Shown here piece by piece: positions 38,052-45,625 of a stretch of DNA of 64,000 nt. The DNA is taken from the NCBI GenBank assembly GCA_039185015.1, contig JBCDAU010000009.1, positions 1 to 64,000 on the forward strand, written 5' to 3'. The notes below the pieces were generated by a model. It searched no databases. It was not told the DNA's origin and saw nothing but the letters and a program-made list of their open reading frames with translations. Both the position numbers and the translations under genes were made by a program. Origin of the DNA: JBCBSZ01 sp039185015. Lineage in GTDB: Bacteria; Actinomycetota; Acidimicrobiia; Acidimicrobiales; Poriferisodalaceae. Each line of letters begins with the position of its first letter. Within the stretch, counting starts at the first letter, position 1.

Positions 38052-38788
38052 GCCGGACCTCCGACGGGGGTGGGGCGCCCGGACAGCCGAGCGGCCTCGT
38101 CGGCCAGCGCGAGGTACAGGCCGATCTCGTCGTCGGCGAGCGCGTCGAGATGCCGCCGGATGGTCGTCGTGTCGAAGCGCGAGACCGGTCCGGTGAGCGC
38201 GGTGGCGGCGCCGAGATCACCGACGCCGTCGAGCGCACCCCTGGCGATGTCGAGGTAGGCCTCGACCGGCGCACCGATCGTGGCGGCGAGCCGCTCGACC
38301 TGGGACATCAGCGCCACGAGGTGGTTGGCGGCGACACAGGCGGCGGCGTGGTGGATGGCGCGCTGGTCGTCGCCGACGGTGATGATGCGGCCGCCCAGGT
38401 CCTCGCCGAGACGGCGGAGCAGCTCGTCGCCTGCGGCCGCGAACCAGGCGCCGTCGAGGAGCCGGTCGGCGCCGACCTCGGGCGACGGCAGCGAGACGAT
38501 CGGGTGCAGCGAGCCGATCCGCTGGTGGGAGGCGAGGACGTCCAGGCCCAGCGATCCGGCCAGGTGGGCGACCACGACCTCGCCGGAGCGGGGCAGGGCG
38601 GCCGCCACCTCGGCCACGGCGCCGTCCGGCGTCGCGATCACGACCAGGTCGACGTCGTCGAGGGCGCCCACGAGCGGCTCGCCCCGGCGCAACGGCTCGC
38701 GAACGGTCCAACCGACCCGGGACGCGGCGAGCGCCAGCGCGCCACCGGCGCGACCAGGTCCGATGATCCGCAGGCGCCGCTGGCTCAC
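38042..38788 (-). CDS. Rossmann-fold DUF2520 protein
   Basis: 248 residues. An N-terminal NAD(P)-binding Rossmann domain (LRIIGPGRAGGALALAASRVGW; VDLVVIATPDGAVAEVA) is followed by an all-helical DUF2520 domain (IHHAAACVAANHLVALMSQVERLA). The plan is that of short-chain 6-phosphogluconate/ketopantoate reductase-like enzymes. Because it overlaps panC, a role in pantoate supply (ketopantoate reductase, for which no panE is visible) is a reasonable but unproven guess. GTG 38788 lies 17 bp after the upstream gene's stop. It is the middle gene of a three-gene unit. Confidence 0.88.
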   Translation of the reverse strand: MSQRRLRIIGPGRAGGALALAASRVGWTVREPLRRGEPLVGALDDVDLVVIATPDGAVAEVAAALPRSGEVVVAHLAGSLGLDVLASHQRIGSLHPIVSLPSPEVGADRLLDGAWFAAAGDELLRRLGEDLGGRIITVGDDQRAIHHAAACVAANHLVALMSQVERLAATIGAPVEAYLDIARGALDGVGDLGAATALTGPVSRFDTTTIRRHLDALADDEIGLYLALADEAARLSGRPTPVGGPAWR

Positions 38789-38804
38789 GACACCCGACGC
38801 CTGC

Positions 38805-39320
38805 TCAGGAGACGGAGCCGGCCAGCTCGCCGGCTTCGAACACGATCCCCCGGCCGGTCGGGCCCATCTTGCGGGAGATCAGCCGCTCGGTGACCGAGAT
38901 GGCCTGGGGGCCGAGCGGCACCATGGACGACCACAGCAGGTACCCGCCGACGAGACCGGCCAGCCGATCGCCGACCTCCTCGCCGTGGATGATCAGCTTC
39001 TGCCCGCCGGCCAGCAGCTCCCGCAGCTCCGGGTAGAAGCTCGTCAGGAAGGGCCGGACCGCCTCGTGGACCCCGAAGGGCCGATGCAGGTACGGCATCT
39101 CCAGCTCGTCGTAGTTGTGGAGGTTGTGCGTCGCGGGGATGAGGGAGACGACGTGGTCGAACTCCTGTTGACGGATCCAGATGATCTCTTCCATGCGGCG
39201 CACCCGCCGATGGTTGTCGCCGTAGCCGCCGGGCCGCTCACAGACGGCCAGCGAGTCCTTGATCACCCAGTTGAAGTTGCGGGGCTTGATGCCATCGGCC
39301 CACTTGCCTCGCAACGCCAC
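38805..39320 (-). CDS. Phosphatase-like protein lacking the catalytic cysteine
   Basis: 171 residues. The layout resembles small dual-specificity/tyrosine phosphatases: FDHVVSLIPATHNLHNYDEL leads to a strand and a loop IHGEEVGDRLAG (112-121) where an active enzyme has HCxxGxxRTG. His112 and Arg119 are kept, but the cysteine is Gly113. The helix after the loop (LVGGYLLWSSMVPLGPQAISVTERLISR) fits too. This suggests a pseudophosphatase, though the fold call is by eye. GTG 39320 has AGAGG 6 nt upstream; GTG 39359 is possible. It is followed 16 bp later by DUF2520 and panC. TAGCAT at 39378-39383 could be the -10. Confidence 0.55.
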   Translation of the reverse strand: MALRGKWADGIKPRNFNWVIKDSLAVCERPGGYGDNHRRVRRMEEIIWIRQQEFDHVVSLIPATHNLHNYDELEMPYLHRPFGVHEAVRPFLTSFYPELRELLAGGQKLIIHGEEVGDRLAGLVGGYLLWSSMVPLGPQAISVTERLISRKMGPTGRGIVFEAGELAGSVS

Positions 39321-39380
39321 GAGCAACCTCTCGTCTCCATCCGAACGGCCGGGCCACACCCCGGCGGATGACGAACGATG

Positions 39381-40319
39381 CTAGCAGCGGGGCCCATCGG
39401 TCTCGGACCCCTCGATCCGGAGTCGACCGTCACTTCTCGTCACCCTTCGACCACCCACCTCGGTCGCCCGGCATCGGCCGTGGACGACGTCCAGCACCCG
39501 GGCCACGTCGGCCGACGAGGGCGGCGCACCGGTCCGGAGCCAACGGCGGAGCGCGCGCCTGGCCACCGGCAGAGGGAGCGAGCGGACGGCGGCGACGTCG
39601 GTCGGGTCGACCTCGGCGGCCAGCTCATCGAGGTGGTCGGCCTCGGCGCGGAGCAGCTCGGCCTGGCGGGCGAGGAGCCGAGCGACGTCGCGGTCGGCCA
39701 CCTCGTCGAGCAGCGGGAGCACCTCGTGGCGGACACGGTTGCGGCGGTGGGTCGGATCGGCGTTCGTCGGGTCGTCGACGACCGTCAGACCGAGGCCCTC
39801 GCAGAGGGCGACCGTCTCCGATCGACGCAGGCCGAGGAGTGGACGGCGATCGGGGCGCATCCCGGCCAGACCGTCGAGGCCGGCGCCTCGGAGGAGCGCG
39901 AGCAGGACGGTCTCGGCCTGATCGTCCATCGTGTGGCCGGTGAGGACGTCCTCCGGCAACGCCGCGTAGCGGGCGGCGCGAGCCCTCGCCTCGAGGTTCG
40001 GCCCCGGATCGACCGGGGCGCGCGCGGCGACGACCTCGATGTCGCCGCCGAGACGGGTCGCAGCGGATCGCACCACGTCCACCTCGACCTCCGAGCCGGT
40101 TCGGAGGCCGTGATCGACGTGCACGACCGTGACCCGGCAGCCGGCAGCGACGGCGAGCACGAGCAACGCGGTCGAGTCAGGACCACCCGAGACGGCGCAG
40201 GTGACCGACGATCCGGGCGGCGGGAACGTGCAGCGGGCCAGCAGCGGCCCGAGGAGCTGGTCGGCGACCGATCCGCTCAGGAGGCGGCGGCCTGCACCAA
40301 CCCCATCCGGTCGATCCAC
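39381..40319 (-). CDS. tilS: tRNA(Ile)-lysidine synthase
   Basis: 312 residues. It converts the anticodon C of a minor tRNA-Ile to lysidine, which switches its codon from AUG to AUA. The PP-loop ATP motif SGGPDST is at residues 44-50. HVDHGLR and GHTMDDQAET follow, as in TilS. The protein lacks the long C-terminal domain of E. coli TilS, as is common in actinobacteria. GTG 40319, with GGGAG 8 nt upstream, overlaps the DUF2342 gene by 43 nt; the only later in-frame start is a CTG. The gene is coupled to the metalloprotease gene. Confidence 0.93.
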   Translation of the reverse strand: MDRPDGVGAGRRLLSGSVADQLLGPLLARCTFPPPGSSVTCAVSGGPDSTALLVLAVAAGCRVTVVHVDHGLRTGSEVEVDVVRSAATRLGGDIEVVAARAPVDPGPNLEARARAARYAALPEDVLTGHTMDDQAETVLLALLRGAGLDGLAGMRPDRRPLLGLRRSETVALCEGLGLTVVDDPTNADPTHRRNRVRHEVLPLLDEVADRDVARLLARQAELLRAEADHLDELAAEVDPTDVAAVRSLPLPVARRALRRWLRTGAPPSSADVARVLDVVHGRCRATEVGGRRVTRSDGRLRIEGSETDGPRC

Positions 40320-41344
40320 AGGTCGGGCTCCCGGATCTCGGAGATCGTCGGCAGCGAGTCGGGCGACTGCCAGGCGAGGTCGATCACTCGCGGCCCACCG
40401 ACCGCCTCGACGGCTTCGATGAACCGCTCACCCTGCTCGTACTGGGCCAACTTGGCCTCCAGGCCGATCAGCCGCTGGATCAGCTTCGACCGACGGTTGG
40501 TCTGCTTGCGCCGCTCGTGGAGCACTCGATGGAAGCGGTCGGAGCTCGGGATGAGGTCGCCACCGGCACGGGTCATCGTCACGTCGCCGTGCCCCTCGAG
40601 CAGGCTCATCATCCCCGCGATGCGGTCCATCACCTCCCGCTGCTCGTCGGAGGCGAACATCGCTCCGAGCCCGCCCTCGGCGACCTTGTCCTTGGCGGAC
40701 CGGCGATCCTCGACGATGCGCTTGAGCGTGGTGGCGAACTGGTCGGGGTCGGTGTCGACCTCGTCGAGCAGGCCGTGGACCATCGACAGGAAGTGGTCCC
40801 GCATCCAGGGCACCCCGGTGAACTGGGCACGGTGGGTGAGCTCGTGCAGGGCCAGCCAGAGGCGGAACTCGCCCGGCGGGAACCCCCATCGCTTCTCGAG
40901 GGCGAGCACGTTGGGGCCGACGTAGTAGACGACATCGCCCTCGGCGTCGTCGTCGTCGACGACCAGCAGGTCGTACTGGCCGAGCACCCGCTGCGACATC
41001 CAGCCGAGCACGACGCCGACCTCGAGTCCGGCGACGCGACGGGCGACCGGTGCCATCCGGCTCGCGCCGAGCTGATCCCCCAGCTTGTCGGTGAGCGGTG
41101 CGAGCAGTCGCTGGAACGAGCGGATGTTGACCCGGATCCAGTCCTCGCGGCTGATCACCTCGGCCCGGGCCGGCCCGGCGGAGGTCAGCCCGGTGGTCTC
41201 GGCGACGAGCGGCTCGGCGATCTCGCTCGCCTCGGCGAAGTCGGACACCAGACGGTCCGAGTGGTAGGACTCGCTGAACGGTTCGCGACCCGACCAGCGG
41301 ATGGCGACGCGCTCGGCGAGCTCCCAGTCGACGGCGGTCGTCAC
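40277..41344 (-). CDS. Zinc-dependent metalloprotease, DUF2342 family
   Basis: 355 residues. The protein has the zincin motif HELTH (167-171) and later EGHGDV (near 248), the pattern of the DUF2342 family that is sometimes annotated as F420-biosynthesis associated. The substrate is unknown; the family is nearly restricted to actinobacteria and often lies next to tilS. GTG 41344 is 4 bp after the stop of the 45-residue membrane protein. The gene overlaps tilS by 43 bp. It has no signal peptide, so it is cytoplasmic. Confidence 0.9.
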   Translation of the reverse strand: MTTAVDWELAERVAIRWSGREPFSESYHSDRLVSDFAEASEIAEPLVAETTGLTSAGPARAEVISREDWIRVNIRSFQRLLAPLTDKLGDQLGASRMAPVARRVAGLEVGVVLGWMSQRVLGQYDLLVVDDDDAEGDVVYYVGPNVLALEKRWGFPPGEFRLWLALHELTHRAQFTGVPWMRDHFLSMVHGLLDEVDTDPDQFATTLKRIVEDRRSAKDKVAEGGLGAMFASDEQREVMDRIAGMMSLLEGHGDVTMTRAGGDLIPSSDRFHRVLHERRKQTNRRSKLIQRLIGLEAKLAQYEQGERFIEAVEAVGGPRVIDLAWQSPDSLPTISEIREPDLWIDRMGLVQAAAS

Positions 41345-41348
41345 GTGA

Positions 41349-41486
41349 TCAGCGCCGCGGGTAGCGCGGGGCGACCACGGTGCGCAGGTACCCGACGATC
41401 ACGGCGAGCGTCAGTGCGACCGCACCGGCGAAGAGCGGGAACGCGATCCAGGCGTGCCAGACCTTGGAGGCGAGGAGCATCAGCAT
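41349..41486 (-). CDS. Small membrane protein (45 residues)
   Basis: Too short for many gene finders. It reads MLMLLASKVWHAWIAF, continues with a hydrophobic helix (PLFAGAVALTLAVIVGYL) and ends in a basic tail (RTVVAPRYPRR), so one membrane helix with a cytoplasmic positive end is likely. Its ATG 41486 lies exactly 7 nt after TACCAT, the leaderless-promoter spacing seen repeatedly in this window. Its stop is 4 bp before the DUF2342 start. It would be the first gene of the tilS operon. The function is unknown; it might anchor or modulate the protease. Confidence 0.72.
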   Translation of the reverse strand: MLMLLASKVWHAWIAFPLFAGAVALTLAVIVGYLRTVVAPRYPRR

Positions 41487-41493
41487 GCGCCCG

Positions 41494-41499
41494 ATGGTA
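41494..41499 (-). promoter_or_regulatory. Leaderless promoter -10 of the tilS operon
   Basis: TACCAT on the minus strand, exactly 7 nt before ATG 41486 of the small membrane protein. It lies in the 44-bp gap after rsrA. Confidence 0.6.
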
Positions 41500-41530
41500 G
41501 AGCCTCACCGCACAGGGGGCACAGCGTGGA

Positions 41531-41767
41531 TCACGCCTCGGCGTCGAGCGCGCTCCGGATCCGCTGCATCAGGTCCTCGGGAACGTGTTCCTGGCAGGTC
41601 TGGGACACCGCCATCTTGAGCTCAGCCTCGAAGTCGAACACCTCGAGGCAGTGCCAGCAGCCGTCGAGCTGCTCGCCGAGCTGCTGACAGCGCTCCGGCG
41701 TGAGCTCGCCGTCGAGGAGGTCGTGCACCCGCTGCAGCACCTTGTCGCAGTTGTGGACGTCGCTCAT
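41531..41767 (-). CDS. Anti-sigma factor, RsrA-like
   Basis: 78 residues. It resembles the zinc-binding anti-sigma factors (RsrA/RshA) that release SigR-type sigma factors on thiol oxidation: N-terminal DVHNCDKVLQRVHDLLDGEL, then C37-W-H-C40 and C58. The standard motif is HxxxCxxC, but the expected His is Gln33 here. Either His39 or another ligand substitutes, or zinc binding is altered. ATG 41767 is 35 bp after the sigma gene, in the same transcript. The expected role is to hold the neighbouring sigma factor inactive under reducing conditions. Confidence 0.85.
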   Translation of the reverse strand: MSDVHNCDKVLQRVHDLLDGELTPERCQQLGEQLDGCWHCLEVFDFEAELKMAVSQTCQEHVPEDLMQRIRSALDAEA

Positions 41768-41802
41768 CGCTCGCATGGCCCCCGGGGTGTCCTCGAACCT
41801 GC

Positions 41803-42384
41803 TCAACCGTCGGCGTCGGCGCGCTCTGCCGTGAGCCCGCGCCGACTCGCGAACTCGTACAACCGCTCCTGGAGCCGTCTTCTTCCACGATGGAGCCGGC
41901 TCATCACGGTGCCGATGGGGATGTCGAGGATCTCGGCCACCTCCTTGTAGGCGAACCCCTCGACATCGGCCAGGAGCACGGTGATCCGGTACTGCTCCGG
42001 GAGCTCCTCGACGGCCGCCTTGACCTCGGCCTCGGAGAACAGGTCGAGCACCTCGTCCTCGGCGCTGCGGCTGGCGTGCGCGGCCTCGAGCCCACCGAGG
42101 CGCCGGTACAGGTAGAAGTCCTCGCCCTCGTCGAGGTCGGTCTCGTCGGGCCGGCGCTGCTTGGCCCGGTACCGGTTGATGTAGGTGTTGGTGAGGATCC
42201 GGAACAGCCAGGCCTTGAGGTTCGTGCCCTCCGTGAAGCCACCGAAGCCCCGGTAGGCGCGCAGGAACGTCTCCTGCAGGAGGTCCTCGGCGTCTGCCGG
42301 GTTGCGCGTCATCCGCAGCGCTGACGAGTACAGCGCATCGGCGAAGGGCATCGCCTGCTCGGAGAAGTCGGCCTGATCCGCCAC
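41803..42384 (-). CDS. ECF sigma factor, SigR/SigH type
   Basis: 193 residues with sigma region 2 (DAEDLLQETFLRAYRGFGGF; GTNLKAWLFRILTNTYINRYR) and region 4 (LPEQYRITVLLADVEGFAYKEVAEILDIPIGTVMSRLHRGRR). It belongs to the ECF group that drives the thiol-oxidative stress regulon, together with the downstream RsrA-like gene. GTG 42384 is 9 nt from TAGGGT. I do not see the GGAAT/GTT promoter expected for autoregulation, so control may differ from Streptomyces SigR. Confidence 0.92.
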   Translation of the reverse strand: MADQADFSEQAMPFADALYSSALRMTRNPADAEDLLQETFLRAYRGFGGFTEGTNLKAWLFRILTNTYINRYRAKQRRPDETDLDEGEDFYLYRRLGGLEAAHASRSAEDEVLDLFSEAEVKAAVEELPEQYRITVLLADVEGFAYKEVAEILDIPIGTVMSRLHRGRRRLQERLYEFASRRGLTAERADADG

Positions 42385-42393
42385 GGGGCCGCG

Positions 42394-42399
42394 ACCCTA
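42394..42399 (-). promoter_or_regulatory. -10 hexamer of the sigma factor gene
   Basis: TAGGGT on the minus strand, 9 nt before GTG 42384, without an SD. No SigR-type -35 (GGAAT) is visible upstream. Confidence 0.5.
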
Positions 42400-42537
42400 G
42401 CTGCGGGCTGCGCGCAGGTCGGTCCCCGATCGGGCCCCGATCCCGGGTGTGACCGACGATGCCGACGGGAGCGGTGTCTCCCGCCCTACGCTCGTTCGGT
42501 CGGCGATCAGGGCGGTCGCCGGTGCGGGAGGTTCCAC

Positions 42538-43824
42538 GTGCCCGATCAGTCGCCACCCCGCTCAGGGCGCAGGTCGACGCCGTCACCCGGTGACTACGAC
42601 GACGACTTCTGGACGCGCGCCCGCTCGCTCCCCGGCTCCCCCGAGGCCGACGGTCCCGCCGACGACCGCGAACGACAGCCCGTCGCCACCCCGGCCGCCC
42701 CACCGAGTGCTCCGGCCCGGTCGTCTGCGCCGCCCCCGGCCGCTCCGCCCGCCGCAGAGCCCGTCCCGTCACCGACTCCCGCACCGACCGGCTCTCCCGT
42801 GCCCGTCGCTCCGTCGCCCCCGGCCGCTCCGCCCGGTCCGCCACCGGCCCCTCCCGGTGTCCCCACCCCAGCGCCGACACCCGGCCCGCGCCAGCGCCGC
42901 CGCTGGCCGCTGGTGCTGCTCGGCGTGGTGGGGCTGGTCGTCGCGATCGGGCTGTTCCTGCTGCTGTCGATCTTCAGCTCGTGGAACGGCGTCGAGCGCG
43001 TCGAGGTCGCCGGGGTGCTCGACTCCGGTGGTGCCGGCACCAACTACCTGCTCGTCGGATCCGACTCCCGTGAGGGCATCGACGCCGACGATCCCAACGC
43101 TGGCGTCCTCATCGGCGAACCGGTCAGCGGCCAGCGCTCCGACACGGTCATGATCCTGCGGGTCGAGGACGGCGCAGCGTCGTTCCTGTCGCTGCCACGA
43201 GACCTGTGGTTGCCCATCGCCGGGACCGGCGGCGAACAGCGACTCAACACCGCCTACGCCGGAGGTCCCGAGCGGCTGATCCGGACGGTCCAGGACAGCC
43301 TCGGACTGCCGGTCCACCACTACCTCGAGATCGATCTCGCCACCTTCGCCGATGTCGTCGACGCGCTCGGCGGCGTCACCATCAACTTCCCGAACCCGGC
43401 CTTCGACGAGAAGTCCGGCCTGAACGTCGAGACGGCCGGTCCGGTCGTGCTCGACGGCTCGCAGGCACTCGCCTACGTGCGGTCGCGGGCCTACACCGAG
43501 ATCGTCGACGGGGTGCCGCAGACCGACCCGACCGGTGATCTCGGACGGGGCCTCCGCCAGCAGACGTTCCTGCGAACGGTGTTGGCCGAGGTGACCGCGT
43601 CCCGCAACCCGTTCACGGTTCGCAGCATCGTCGGCGCCCTCGCCGGCGGCCTCACCGTCGACGACACGCTGGGCGTGCGCGACGTGCTCGGGCTCGGTTG
43701 GACGCTGCGGGGCATCACCCCGGAGACGGTCGAGCTCCCGGTGTTCAACTTCCAGGCCGGCTCGGCGGCCGTCCTCGGCCTCGACGCCGGGGCCGAGCAG
43801 GTGCTCGACCAGTTCCGGGGGTGA
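42538..43824 (+). CDS. LytR-CpsA-Psr (LCP) family ligase
   Basis: 428 residues. A Pro/Ala-rich cytoplasmic segment of about 120 residues precedes one transmembrane helix (WPLVLLGVVGLVVAIGLFLLL) and the extracytoplasmic LCP domain. The LCP core shows NYLLVGSDSREG, RSDTVMILRV, LSLPRDLWLPI and the Arg-rich AYVRSRAY. LCP enzymes move wall polymers from lipid carriers to peptidoglycan. GTG 42538 has GGAGGTT 4-5 nt upstream. TACGCT (42487-42492) is a candidate -10 with a leader of about 40 nt. It is divergent from sigR. The Pro-rich extension is longer than in most LCP proteins. Confidence 0.93.
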   Translation: MPDQSPPRSGRRSTPSPGDYDDDFWTRARSLPGSPEADGPADDRERQPVATPAAPPSAPARSSAPPPAAPPAAEPVPSPTPAPTGSPVPVAPSPPAAPPGPPPAPPGVPTPAPTPGPRQRRRWPLVLLGVVGLVVAIGLFLLLSIFSSWNGVERVEVAGVLDSGGAGTNYLLVGSDSREGIDADDPNAGVLIGEPVSGQRSDTVMILRVEDGAASFLSLPRDLWLPIAGTGGEQRLNTAYAGGPERLIRTVQDSLGLPVHHYLEIDLATFADVVDALGGVTINFPNPAFDEKSGLNVETAGPVVLDGSQALAYVRSRAYTEIVDGVPQTDPTGDLGRGLRQQTFLRTVLAEVTASRNPFTVRSIVGALAGGLTVDDTLGVRDVLGLGWTLRGITPETVELPVFNFQAGSAAVLGLDAGAEQVLDQFRG

Positions 43825-43862
43825 GGGTTCGGGAGCGGCGCCGCTACCCTGTCCGACTCGGT

Positions 43863-43934
43863 GCCCGTGTAGCTCAGTGGTAGAGCGAGCGCCTCGTAAG
43901 CGCTAGGCCGTGGGTTCGATCCCCACCACGGGCT
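43863..43934 (+). tRNA. tRNA-Thr (anticodon CGT)
   Basis: Cloverleaf: acceptor GCCCGTG/CACGGGC, D arm AGCTCAGTGGTAGAGC, anticodon stem AGCGC/GCGCT with loop CTCGTAA (anticodon CGT, codon ACG), and T arm GTGGGTTCGATCCCCAC. The discriminator is T, with no encoded CCA. It lies 38 bp after the LCP gene and convergent with holB. Confidence 0.96.
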
Positions 43935-43951
43935 CTGCTCCGACGGCAGGG

Positions 43952-44977
43952 TCAGCCGAGACGCACCAGCAGGGACTGCAGCAGCAGGCGCTCCCCGGGG
44001 TTGAACGTCAGTCCCCCTGCGGTGTCCGTGATGGCCTCGAGCGCCCGGGCGGTCGTCTCCGGGTTGCCGCCACCGACCAGATCCGACCGGTAGCGCGCCG
44101 CCAGGGCGTCGAGACCTGATCGCAGCTCGTCGGTGCGCGCTCGTCGCATTTCGCGCTTGTGCCGGTCGGCCAGCTCCTTCGGTACCGACGTCGGCAGCCC
44201 GTTGGCGGCCCGCTCCTCGCTCCAGCGCTCGAGCTCGACGGCGTGCGCCGCCTCGATCGGACCGGCGGCCGCGTCGAGCAACCCGATGAGCTCGTCGACG
44301 ACTCCGAGCGCCTCGTGACCGGATCCGTCGAGACGGTCGGGCACGGATCGCCAGGCCTCGGCGCGGGCTCCGAGCTCGGGATCGGTGGTGAGCAGGCGGG
44401 CTCGTCGCAGATCCCCAGAGGCGGCCTCGGCGGCCAACGCCGCCGTGGGCTCGTCGACGCCGTCGGCGACCAGGGCGGCGACGACCTCGGCCGCCGGGAC
44501 GGGCCGGAAGGGCACCTGCACACAGCGGGAGGCGATGGTGATCAGCTCGGCGGGCACCTCGTCGGCGAGCACGACGAACACGGTCGTCGGACTCGGCTCC
44601 TCGATGGTCTTGAGCAGGGCCGGTCCGGCCTGCCGGACGAGGTGGAAGTCGACCAGCACCAACACCTTGCGGTCGGCCTCGGTCGGCGGTCGAACCGCCA
44701 GCCGGGCGACCTCCCGGGCGGTGGCCATGTCGATCGAGGCGCCCGTCCGCTCGACCACGACGAGGTCCGGGTGGCTCTCGCTCGCGGCGAGGCGGCGGAC
44801 TCGCTCGGGGTCGTCGGAACCGTCGGAGAGGAGGTCGGCGGCGAAGGCACGAGCGGCCGCCCGCTTGCCGCTCCCCGCGGGCCCGACGAACAGGTAGGCG
44901 TGGACCGGGTCGGTCGCTGCCTGCCGCAGGAACTCGACCGCCGCGGGTTGGCCGACGACGTCGTCCCAGGGCTCCAC
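43952..44977 (-). CDS. holB: DNA polymerase III delta' subunit
   Basis: 341 residues. A clamp-loader AAA+ subunit. It begins WDDVVGQPAAVEFLRQA, with P-loop GPAGSGKR at 32-39, DFHLVRQAGPALLKTIEEP (sensor/Walker B region) and ITIASRCVQVPF, which is the SRC motif of clamp loaders. GTG 44977 is exactly 7 nt from TAGGGT. It lies 51 bp downstream of tmk, the usual tmk-holB order. It has its own leaderless promoter in addition to any read-through. Confidence 0.93.
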   Translation of the reverse strand: MEPWDDVVGQPAAVEFLRQAATDPVHAYLFVGPAGSGKRAAARAFAADLLSDGSDDPERVRRLAASESHPDLVVVERTGASIDMATAREVARLAVRPPTEADRKVLVLVDFHLVRQAGPALLKTIEEPSPTTVFVVLADEVPAELITIASRCVQVPFRPVPAAEVVAALVADGVDEPTAALAAEAASGDLRRARLLTTDPELGARAEAWRSVPDRLDGSGHEALGVVDELIGLLDAAAGPIEAAHAVELERWSEERAANGLPTSVPKELADRHKREMRRARTDELRSGLDALAARYRSDLVGGGNPETTARALEAITDTAGGLTFNPGERLLLQSLLVRLG

Positions 44978-44984
44978 GCCGGGA

Positions 44985-44990
44985 ACCCTA
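44985..44990 (-). promoter_or_regulatory. Leaderless promoter -10 of holB
   Basis: TAGGGT on the minus strand, exactly 7 nt before GTG 44977, inside the short tmk-holB gap. Confidence 0.6.
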
Positions 44991-45028
44991 CCCAGGGGGT
45001 CGTGCCCTGGAGCCCGCCGGGGATCGGC

Positions 45029-45625
45029 TCACCCCAGGCGATCGTCGATCGCCTCGAGGATCCGTGCGGTGACCTCGTCGGGCTCGGCATCGGCGTCGAC
45101 GATCGCCCAGCGATGCGGCTCGGCCTCGGCCAGGGTCCGGAACGAGGCGTGCACGCGGGCGTGGAAGGCCTCGTCGCCGCGCTCGATGCGGTCGCGGTCA
45201 GCCGAGAGCCGTCGGAGGGCGACGTCGAGCGGGAGGTCCAAGAGCACGACCAGGTCGGGCACCAGCCCCTCGGCGGCCCACAGCGACAGCCGCTCGACCT
45301 CGGCGGGTGGAAGCCCCCGACCGTGCCCCTGGTAGGCGACCGAGGAGTAGAGGTACCGGTCGCAGATGACGTCCCGACCCGCGCGCAGGGCCGGCCGCAC
45401 GACCTCGGCGACGTGCTGGGCCCGATCGGCGGCGAAGAGCAGCGCCTCGGCTCGCGGCACCAGCTCGACGTCGGTCTCGAGGAGCAGCTGCCGCACGTGC
45501 CCGCCGATCGAGCTGTCTCCCGGCTGGCGGGTGACGACGGCGCCGAGGGCGTCGCCGATGGCTGCGGCCTGCGTGGACTTCCCCGTGGCTTCCCAACCCT
45601 CGAGGGCGATGAAGCGTCCGCTCAC
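45029..45625 (-). CDS. tmk: Thymidylate kinase
   Basis: 198 residues. It phosphorylates dTMP to dTDP. The P-loop is EGWEATGKST (9-18), a variant of the usual EGxxGxGKTT. The DR(Y/F) motif and lid are CDRYLYSSVAYQGHGRGL. GTG 45625 overlaps the MFS stop (GTGA), with AGGAGG 4 nt upstream, so it is translationally coupled to the transporter. The frame is open far upstream through the MFS gene, but that is antisense-free noise. holB follows. Length is slightly below the family mean. Confidence 0.94.
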   Translation of the reverse strand: MSGRFIALEGWEATGKSTQAAAIGDALGAVVTRQPGDSSIGGHVRQLLLETDVELVPRAEALLFAADRAQHVAEVVRPALRAGRDVICDRYLYSSVAYQGHGRGLPPAEVERLSLWAAEGLVPDLVVLLDLPLDVALRRLSADRDRIERGDEAFHARVHASFRTLAEAEPHRWAIVDADAEPDEVTARILEAIDDRLG

